The translations under genes and the position numbers were made by a program. The notes under the pieces are model-generated. The model had not been told where the DNA came from and did no database searches. It worked only from the letters and a program-made list of their open reading frames with translations. From Chloroflexi bacterium RBG_16_64_43 (GTDB lineage Bacteria; Chloroflexota; Anaerolineae; Anaerolineales; RBG-16-64-43): a DNA stretch of 6,772 nt. Below are positions 1 through 5,168 of the stretch, piece by piece; position 1 is the stretch's first letter, and each line of letters opens with the position of its first letter. The DNA lies in the NCBI GenBank assembly GCA_001796965.1, contig MGOA01000029.1:1-6772 (forward strand). The letters are read 5' to 3'.

Positions 1-930
1 GCGCATGTTGATGCAGCCCACGCTGCGCCGCCGGCCGAAGTCGTTGTGCCAGTACGCTCCGTGGAAAGCGATGCCGCTGTAGGTGAAGTAGCTCACCCAG
101 GGCACGCCCGGCTGTTCGTTGGCGAAGAGGTCGGCTGTGAGCCGCGCGTCGCCCATGTGGCGCGAGGGCACCTTCTGGTTCACATGAAACTCGCCGATGG
201 GCGTGAAGCTGTGCCCCTTCCCCGGCTGCGGGTCGCTGCGCAGCCGCCCGCCCGAAATCAGTGTAGTGAAGACCGCCCGCTCGTTTTCAAACGCCGTGAG
301 TTGCTGCCTGGCCAGATCCACCTCGACGCGCTTGGCCTCCAGCGGAACATGCGGGGAAATGGGACCGAGCTCCCGGGCCCGAATGGGTCGCAAGTGCTCG
401 GCCCGAACATAGTAGCGGGTGTACAGCCGGTCATCCAGCAGCGCGTACCATGCGCTGCCGCTGTCATCCTCCACCGCCTCAACCGCCCAAAAGGTGGCCC
501 CGTAGTACAGCCGGTACAGCGGCGTGCCCTCCGCCTCGGGCTTCACGCGCGTTTGGGTGAAGGGCACCGTCACTTCCACCAGCAGTCCCTCGCTCGGGAC
601 GGCTTCAACCACCTCGTTGAAATCGTAGCGCACAGGCTGCATATCGCCGGCATAGACGAACCCTTGCCGGATGCGGAACCAGTAAGGGTTGCCTTGGGGG
701 CCGGTGGCGCTCTCAATCTCCTCCTCCACCACCACGATGGCGTCACGCTCCAGCGTGGCCAACTCCGGGGCGGCTGCATCCGGGCGAGCGCGCACGGCGA
801 CAGTGCGAGCCGTCACCCGTGCCAGCATCGCCTCTGAGGCGAGCGCCTCCGGGGGCGGTGGCGCGAAGGCGGCGGCGCCCAGGGAAACCCCGGCGAGTTG
901 CAGGAAACTTCGGCGTGATATCGCAGACAT
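1..930 (-). CDS. Tat-exported L,D-transpeptidase (YkuD domain), C-terminus cut by window edge
   Basis: The reading frame opens at ATG 928-930 and stays open for 310 codons to the left edge, so the C-terminus is missing. The N-terminus carries a twin-arginine signal (SRRSFLQ, residues 5-11), a hydrophobic stretch and an ALA site near residues 29-31, so the protein should be exported folded. Two SH3-like modules seem to follow (about residues 35-100 and 114-183). From about residue 197 comes a YkuD domain: KRVEVDL, TPIGEF (243-248), His290 in FHG, and SVGCINM (303-309) with the catalytic Cys306. Members of this family form 3-3 peptide cross-links in peptidoglycan or attach proteins to it through an acyl-enzyme on this Cys. 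Only a short tail should be missing. No clear Shine-Dalgarno sequence precedes the ATG. It follows the Trm112-like gene by 66 bases, in line with the VanW gene, suggesting a cell-wall role. The family call is firm; the exact cross-link or substrate is not known. Confidence 0.9.
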   Translation of the reverse strand, partial: MSAISRRSFLQLAGVSLGAAAFAPPPPEALASEAMLARVTARTVAVRARPDAAAPELATLERDAIVVVEEEIESATGPQGNPYWFRIRQGFVYAGDMQPVRYDFNEVVEAVPSEGLLVEVTVPFTQTRVKPEAEGTPLYRLYYGATFWAVEAVEDDSGSAWYALLDDRLYTRYYVRAEHLRPIRARELGPISPHVPLEAKRVEVDLARQQLTAFENERAVFTTLISGGRLRSDPQPGKGHSFTPIGEFHVNQKVPSRHMGDARLTADLFANEQPGVPWVSYFTYSGIAFHGAYWHNDFGRRRSVGCINMR

Positions 931-944
931 CGTCGCTCGGTCCA

Positions 945-989
945 AGCCGGTGTACGGCTCACCCGTGCGAGCGAGGCACCGGGTACGAG
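945..989 (-). other. Two overlapping stem-loops between the Trm112-like gene and the L,D-transpeptidase gene
   Basis: Read on the minus strand, the 66-base spacer can form two hairpins. The first (989-958) has an interrupted stem of CTC, ACCCG and TGC pairing with GCA, CGGGT and GAG around a 7-base loop. The second (959-945) pairs AGCCG with CGGCT around a 5-base loop. They share two bases, so they would compete at that point. Neither is followed by a U-run, so a classical intrinsic terminator is unlikely. They might attenuate transcription or protect an mRNA end, or be chance pairing in GC-rich DNA. Confidence 0.25.
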
Positions 990-996
990 GCAGTCA

Positions 997-1221
997 TCAA
1001 TCTCCAGGCGGAGGCACGGGCAGGTCTTCCACGCGCGTCTTCACCCAGCGATCCCCCTCTTCAATCAACATCACCGGGATATCGTCGCGAATGGGGTACT
1101 TCCGGCCGCAGTCCGATTCCTGGCAAACCAGCCAGGTGTCCTTGACCAAGGTGAGCAACCCCTCTTTGGTCTGGACACACGAGGGGCAGCGCAGGATTTC
1201 GAGCAAGTCGGGAGCGATCAT
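997..1221 (-). CDS. Trm112-like / UPF0434 family small zinc-binding protein
   Basis: This encodes a 74-residue protein. It begins MIAPDLLEILRCPSC, has a CPSC pair (Cys12, Cys15), a second pair in LVCQESDC (Cys33, Cys38) and the family hallmark YPIRDDIPVML (residues 42-52). Length and motif order match Trm112/UPF0434 (YcaR-like) proteins, and the four Cys should bind one zinc ion. Eukaryotic and archaeal Trm112 is an activating partner of several methyltransferases; the role of short bacterial versions is poorly defined. The ATG at 1221 is chosen over a longer in-frame extension (to 1326) because AGGAGG lies just upstream and because family homology starts here; the extension would overlap the VanW gene and looks non-coding. 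The gene begins 50 bases after the VanW stop, so it is probably co-transcribed with it. The acidic, proline-rich tail (VEDLPVPPPGD) is not part of the zinc fold. Confidence 0.9.
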   Translation of the reverse strand: MIAPDLLEILRCPSCVQTKEGLLTLVKDTWLVCQESDCGRKYPIRDDIPVMLIEEGDRWVKTRVEDLPVPPPGD

Positions 1222-1225
1222 GGCT

Positions 1226-1231
1226 CCTCCT
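1226..1231 (-). promoter_or_regulatory. Ribosome binding site of the Trm112-like gene
   Basis: On the minus strand a perfect AGGAGG lies 4 bases before the ATG at 1221, within GGAGGAGCC. It decides the start codon against the longer upstream reading frame. It is the strongest Shine-Dalgarno sequence in the window and contrasts with the VanW and L,D-transpeptidase genes, which lack a clear one. Confidence 0.8.
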
Positions 1232-1271
1232 GGTGGATTGGAATGGCTGCGCGGCGCAGGTCGCCGGGGGC

Positions 1272-3161
1272 CTAAGGCGGGCAGGGCGAGCCCTCGCCCA
1301 CTGGTGTGCTCGGGCTGAACTGGCACATGGCCGCCCAGGCGACATAGTGTGTGTTAATGTTTTCGCTGTTGATGATCTGTCCGCCGCGCGTGACAGTACG
1401 CGTCACGTAGGCGTCGGCCCCTTCCACCGCCCAATCCACCTGCTTCCATTCGTCGGGCGCGAGGTCGGCATTCTCCACCCAGCGCGGCGCCGGCGGATCC
1501 ACCCGGTTGGCCACGTTGCGCGTCCAATCCACGGTACGTCCGTCGGAGGTGGAGTAGAAGCGCCAGGTGATGCGACCGCTGGACCGGTCGACGTCGGTCT
1601 CCATCAGAATCCAGTAGGGCGAGTCATTCTGAAAGCGGAAGTCGACTTGCGGGACGAAGACCGTGGCGTCGAATCCGGCGCCCAGGTGCACCGGGCCATC
1701 GTTGTTCTCATAGTAGCCGACGCGGTAGGCATGCGGGTGACGCTCGACGATCGGGAAGCCGGTCATGAAGACCGTGCGGTAGAGGGTCGTGCTCACCTGG
1801 CACACGCCTCCGCCGGCGCCCTTGATGGTGCTATTGCCGACGATGATCAGCGCTTCGGCATACCCGGTGTCGAAGCTCACGTCGCCGAGATGTTCGGCCA
1901 TCGAGAAGATCTCGCCTGGCGCCACGAGCACGCCGTTGAATTTCTCCGCGGCGAGCGTGATATTGTGAATGCGCGCATCGGTCGAGCCCCTGAACGAGGT
2001 GTACTGCAACCCGGAGGGCAAGAGCCCGGTGATGCCCAGGCCGGCCGCGCTTTCGTTGTCGCCCGCCAGGGCATTGGTGTACTCGAAGACCAGAGACGCC
2101 GCGTGCTCGCCGCGCGCGATCGCCGCCTGGATGGCGGAGGTTGAGGCTTCCACGTTGAGCGCGCGGCCGCGCACGGCGCTGCGATAGAGCACCACCTGAC
2201 CGCTCGCCTCATCGAACAAATAGCGCGGGTTCTGCGGCTTGTGTTCGAACTTGTCCACCAGCGGGGCCAGGAAGGCCGCCAGCTTGTCATCCTGCATGGC
2301 CAGAGCGAAGGCCGCTTCGGAACCGGTATTCACTTTACGGAAGGTCAGCATGCGCGCCAACTGCTCGGGCTGAAAGAGGTAAGGCCCGGGATCGCCGGAG
2401 GTCATCTCGGGGACATTCACGGTGAAGGGCTGGCTGAGCATCACTCGCGCCAGGCCCGCCTGCTCGGTGGGGTCGAGCACCTCCGGGACGATCTGCTGCA
2501 CCACCAGGGGAATGTCGCCATCGGTCAGGCCGCCCAGCGGCACCGCAACCAGCGCCATGTTCGTCGCCAGGTCGAGCTGCCGGCCGATCTGCCCTTCGTG
2601 GGCAACCACTTCGGCGCCGACCAACTCCACGCTGGCTTCTCGAACCGGCTGGTCGATTTGTGAGGCGATCCCCTGGAGGTAAGCTTGAGCGCGTGCCACG
2701 TCGTATTGCACGACCAGCGGCGAAGCGTGCCCGGCGAACCGCGTGTAGAACTGCATCAACGCATCGATCAGCGGATGGTGTACTCGGCCGACGCGGTAGG
2801 CCGCGGTCAGGGTGGCGTAGATGTTCAGCTCCAACCCGAGTTCCGCTGGCGTCGCGCTCCACGTCCGCTCCCCGTCGCGGAAGACGATGCGGCCGGCATA
2901 TGGATAGGTGAGCCCGGCTGCGAGCTGGCGCGCGGCATCGTCCGTGGTCAGCCCCGAGAGGTTTAGCCCGGCCACCGACACCCCCGGGAACAACCGCCCC
3001 TCGTATGCCGCGCGATACACGCCGGCGCTGGCGCCGGCCAGGATCGTGAGGGCCACCAGCGCCATCAGGCCGGTCGCAGCCGCTTGGATGAGCGCTGCGG
3101 CCAGCCGATGCAGAGCGGCGGGTGAACCGCCGCGCAAAGGAACGATGGGTTGAGTAGCCAT
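1272..3161 (-). CDS. Membrane-anchored VanW-domain protein with peptidoglycan-binding-like repeats
   Basis: This is a 629-residue protein. A short N-terminal segment with Arg10 and Arg19 precedes one hydrophobic helix (about residues 20-49), so the bulk should lie outside the membrane. FPGVSVAGLNLSGLT (58-72) opens the region typical of PG_binding_4-type modules in VanW proteins. Two such modules seem present, about 99-212 and 259-351. The VanW domain covers about 379-521: LLPSGLQYTSFRGS, FNGVLVAPGEIFS, GGGVCQVSTTLY (450-461, with Cys454) and ERHPHAY (473-479). A C-terminal beta-rich piece has TRTVTRGG (587-594). VanW occurs in some vancomycin-resistance clusters, but its biochemical role is unsettled; nothing here implies resistance. 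I start at ATG 3161; a GTG extension to 3206 has no ribosome binding site and would include a likely -10 element. The downstream Trm112-like and L,D-transpeptidase genes run in the same direction, suggesting an envelope operon. Confidence 0.93.
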   Translation of the reverse strand: MATQPIVPLRGGSPAALHRLAAALIQAAATGLMALVALTILAGASAGVYRAAYEGRLFPGVSVAGLNLSGLTTDDAARQLAAGLTYPYAGRIVFRDGERTWSATPAELGLELNIYATLTAAYRVGRVHHPLIDALMQFYTRFAGHASPLVVQYDVARAQAYLQGIASQIDQPVREASVELVGAEVVAHEGQIGRQLDLATNMALVAVPLGGLTDGDIPLVVQQIVPEVLDPTEQAGLARVMLSQPFTVNVPEMTSGDPGPYLFQPEQLARMLTFRKVNTGSEAAFALAMQDDKLAAFLAPLVDKFEHKPQNPRYLFDEASGQVVLYRSAVRGRALNVEASTSAIQAAIARGEHAASLVFEYTNALAGDNESAAGLGITGLLPSGLQYTSFRGSTDARIHNITLAAEKFNGVLVAPGEIFSMAEHLGDVSFDTGYAEALIIVGNSTIKGAGGGVCQVSTTLYRTVFMTGFPIVERHPHAYRVGYYENNDGPVHLGAGFDATVFVPQVDFRFQNDSPYWILMETDVDRSSGRITWRFYSTSDGRTVDWTRNVANRVDPPAPRWVENADLAPDEWKQVDWAVEGADAYVTRTVTRGGQIINSENINTHYVAWAAMCQFSPSTPVGEGSPCPP

Positions 3162-3170
3162 ACCCAGAGG

Positions 3171-3176
3171 ATTATA
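3171..3176 (-). promoter_or_regulatory. Likely -10 promoter element for the VanW operon
   Basis: The minus strand has a perfect TATAAT ending 9 bases before the ATG at 3161. In GC-rich DNA an exact consensus -10 immediately upstream of a gene is unlikely to be chance. A usual start point 6-8 bases downstream would leave almost no 5' leader. I see no TTGACA-like -35 at 17-base spacing (that position reads CGCAAC), no TG extension, and no Shine-Dalgarno sequence between the element and the ATG. The call is based on position and consensus only. Confidence 0.5.
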
Positions 3177-3215
3177 CCCGCTGAGCTTCGGGAGTTGCGG
3201 CGGCACAAAGCGCCC

Positions 3216-3248
3216 GGCTCAGACCATTGGTGCGGAATGGCACGAGCC
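3216..3248 (-). terminator. Possible terminator stem-loop after the PLD-like gene
   Basis: On the minus strand, 6 bases after the TGA of the PLD-like gene, GGCTC and CCATT pair with AATGG and GAGCC. The two 5-bp stems are separated by a 3x3 internal loop and capped by a 7-base loop. Its place, just after a stop codon and before a probable new promoter, fits a terminator at the unit boundary. It lacks a real U-run afterwards (only TTT further on), so it may be a weak terminator or an mRNA 3' end structure. Confidence 0.4.
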
Positions 3249-3254
3249 AGGGGA

Positions 3255-4391
3255 TCATTGCGCCTGGCGCCACACGCGGTCGAATTCTTCGAGGTACAGC
3301 CGGGCCAACTCGCGGTCGTGCAGGATGAGCATGTTCTCGTCGTTGACGTTCTCGGCGTTGTACGAGAAGTTGTACGAACCGGTGATCACAAGCTCATCAT
3401 CGACCAGGATGACTTTGTGGTGCATATTGCGAGAATTGCCGTCGAGATGGACATCTATACCCGATGCGCGCAGGAGGTCGTACTTGCCGTTGGCGTTCGA
3501 GCGCACTTGGCTTTCTTCCATCACTCCAGCGACCTCGACTCCCAGCCGGGCCTGACGAATGAGCACCTCGGCGACCTCCTCCGAAGTGAGCGAGAAGGCC
3601 ATGAAGCGAATCGAACGCTGCGCGCTCTCGAGCACCTGCAGCAGGCGCTCGGCCGGGGCATCGTCGGGGGCGAAATACACCTCCGCCCACGAGCTCCCGA
3701 ATTCGAGCCTGGGCGCAGGCCAGCCGCGGGGCGACTCCTGGCCGAACATGTCGTCGACGAACATCTCATCGAACTCGCGTTGATACGCCTGGGCTAGTTC
3801 CACGGACTCAATTCGCAGCAGGTTGTTGTTGTTGCGATAGGTGTCGCTCGTAGTCAGGTTCATCGAGCCGGTCCACACCAGCGCGCCGTCGACGACCACG
3901 AACTTGTCGTGCATCAACCCCTCGCGCCGATCACCCAGCACGGGGATCCCCGCCTGCTCGAGGTCGCTCAGCGCGCGCGTCTGGATGAATGTACTGTCGA
4001 CCACCACCCGCACGGTCACTCCGCGTTCGGCGGCGCGGATCAGGGCACGCGAGATCGAATACAGGTTGATCTCCAAACAGGCCACCTCGATGGTGAAGCG
4101 CGCCGCCTCGAGCGAGGCCACGATCGGAGTGTCCGCGCCGCCGCGGTAATCGCCGGTGAAATCGTCGGGGGAGGTGAAGAAGACTTGAACCCAGGTGGAG
4201 GGGGGCGGAGGGAGCGTCGCGGCTAAGGAGGTGGGCTCACGCACCACCGGGCCGGGCGCTCCAAGCGTGGTGCACGCGCCTTGTGCTGAGGCAAGTACCA
4301 CACACACCGATAGCAGGGCCGCCCCACGGCGCCCATCCAAGCGCTGGCCCCGGTTCCAAATGCGCCGTTGCCGGTGCATCCCCCTGATCAT
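3255..4391 (-). CDS. Phospholipase D superfamily protein with two HKD motifs, probable lipoprotein
   Basis: This encodes about 378 residues when started at ATG 4391. After a basic N-terminus (HRQRRIW) comes a hydrophobic segment ending ASAQGAC with Cys40, a plausible lipoprotein signal, although the -3 residue is Gln instead of the usual Leu. Two PLD-type halves follow. The first has HDKFVVVD (His161, Lys163, Asp168) with GSMN; the second has HHKVILVD (His324, Lys326, Asp331) with GSYN. Both catalytic triads are intact, so an active enzyme with a phospho-histidine intermediate is expected. The superfamily includes phospholipases, cardiolipin synthases, and nucleases; the substrate cannot be read here. 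Cardiolipin synthase is less likely because there are no paired N-terminal membrane helices. A run of four Asn follows the first HKD. ATG 4379 is an alternative start, with a G-rich stretch too close to either ATG to settle it. It starts 16 bases after the methyltransferase stop, so it probably shares its transcript. Confidence 0.88.
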   Translation of the reverse strand: MIRGMHRQRRIWNRGQRLDGRRGAALLSVCVVLASAQGACTTLGAPGPVVREPTSLAATLPPPPSTWVQVFFTSPDDFTGDYRGGADTPIVASLEAARFTIEVACLEINLYSISRALIRAAERGVTVRVVVDSTFIQTRALSDLEQAGIPVLGDRREGLMHDKFVVVDGALVWTGSMNLTTSDTYRNNNNLLRIESVELAQAYQREFDEMFVDDMFGQESPRGWPAPRLEFGSSWAEVYFAPDDAPAERLLQVLESAQRSIRFMAFSLTSEEVAEVLIRQARLGVEVAGVMEESQVRSNANGKYDLLRASGIDVHLDGNSRNMHHKVILVDDELVITGSYNFSYNAENVNDENMLILHDRELARLYLEEFDRVWRQAQ

Positions 4392-4407
4392 TTCCCCCCA
4401 CACTCGC

Positions 4408-5145
4408 TCACTTGCGCCGGGCGACAGCCATGATTTCGATCTCATCCAGTTCTATCGGCCGGCGCCCCCAGCGCCCGGCTGTGCCGCCCCACAAATGCTG
4501 CACCTCAAACCCGCACGCCTCTAGCACCAGGCGCAGTTCCGAGGGCAGGTAACCCTTCTCGCGCGCATGCACCTCGCGGTGGCCGCGCGGGTCTTCGACC
4601 GTCATGATGTAAGTCTCGACCAGTGTCAGCGGGTCGAACTTGCCAAACTCGACATCATCCTGGGTAAAGTGGCGTATCTTCTGCAGGCCGTTCGGCGCGG
4701 TGAGAATGAAGGGCGCTCCCGGTCCGAGTGCAGCGTGAATCATGCGCAGGATGGCCGTGTCGTGCGCGAGAGGGTCGTCGCTCATGCTCAGCAAGCTGAA
4801 GGCCCCTTCGCACACGCTAATGGCCGCCTCGTAAGTGCGCGCGGCCGTGTAGCGCGCCGCATCGGCATGCACCCATTCCACCTCCACCTCGGCCTCGCGC
4901 GCCGCGCGCGCCGCCTGCTCGAGCATGCCGTCGGAGATGTCAACACCCGTCAGCCGATAGCCATGGCGCGCCAGCTCCACCGCGTGCCGGCCGGTGCCGC
5001 AGCCCACATCGAGCAGCGAGCTGCCCGGCGGCAAATCGAGTTCCTCAACGAGAAAGTCCACTTCCGCCAAGGTGTCTTTGGTGAAGGAGTTTTCCAAATA
5101 GCGCGGCGCGTGATTGTCGAAGAAATCCTGCCAGACATTTCCCAT
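4408..5145 (-). CDS. Class I SAM-dependent methyltransferase
   Basis: This is a 245-residue soluble protein with the Rossmann-type methyltransferase fold. Motif I is LLDVGCGTG (residues 44-52), which binds S-adenosylmethionine. The acidic residue ending strand 2 is in TGVDIS (Asp69), and an acidic/aromatic motif in WVHADAARY (91-99) should contact the adenine. The residues after the core (about 145-245) hold the less conserved substrate-binding part. It transfers a methyl group from SAM, but nothing shows the acceptor: small molecule, lipid and protein are all possible. AAGGGAG sits 6 bases before the ATG and supports the start. It lies 23 bases after the glpD stop and directly before the PLD-like gene, so the three are likely co-transcribed. 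A GCGCGC-rich stretch encodes the Ala/Arg/Glu-rich helix after motif II (about 76-90). No signal peptide or membrane segment is seen. Confidence 0.88.
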   Translation of the reverse strand: MGNVWQDFFDNHAPRYLENSFTKDTLAEVDFLVEELDLPPGSSLLDVGCGTGRHAVELARHGYRLTGVDISDGMLEQAARAAREAEVEVEWVHADAARYTAARTYEAAISVCEGAFSLLSMSDDPLAHDTAILRMIHAALGPGAPFILTAPNGLQKIRHFTQDDVEFGKFDPLTLVETYIMTVEDPRGHREVHAREKGYLPSELRLVLEACGFEVQHLWGGTAGRWGRRPIELDEIEIMAVARRK

Positions 5146-5151
5146 GACGCT

Positions 5152-5158
5152 CTCCCTT
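5152..5158 (-). promoter_or_regulatory. Ribosome binding site of the methyltransferase gene
   Basis: On the minus strand AAGGGAG lies 6 bases before the ATG at 5145, within the 23-base spacer after glpD. The spacing is normal and fixes the methyltransferase start. No separate promoter is visible in this short spacer, so translation probably depends on a glpD read-through transcript. Confidence 0.7.
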
Positions 5159-5168
5159 GTGAGGCAGC

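Noticed and set aside
1222..1326. Upstream extension of the Trm112-like protein
   Set aside because: The added residues are Pro/Arg/Gly-rich without family similarity and overlap the VanW end, while a perfect AGGAGG precedes ATG 1221.
1233..2144. Plus-strand open frame (303 codons) opposite the VanW gene
   Set aside because: No recognisable motif, biased composition and full overlap with the well-supported VanW coding region; the same holds for the 46-837, 3150-3797 and 4567-5622 plus-strand frames.
1272..3161. VanW gene as evidence of a vancomycin-resistance cluster
   Set aside because: No vanHAX, vanRS or other resistance genes are present, and VanW domains are widespread in bacteria without resistance.
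3162..3206. GTG start extending the VanW protein by 15 residues
   Set aside because: There is no ribosome binding site, and the extension would place the TATAAT inside the coding sequence; the membrane-anchor N-terminus is complete from ATG 3161.
3823..3836. GTT-repeat tract as a possible phase-variable microsatellite
   Set aside because: It is only four Asn codons; its trinucleotide unit cannot shift the frame, so it would not switch the gene off.
4392..4445. ATG at 4445 as start of the PLD-like gene
   Set aside because: It would overlap the end of the methyltransferase by 38 bases and put a non-signal-like stretch before the export signal; ATG 4391 or 4379 fits better.
4890..4920. GCGCGC-rich stretch as a possible repeat or site
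   Set aside because: It encodes an Ala/Arg/Glu-rich helix inside the methyltransferase and is explained by coding in GC-rich DNA.
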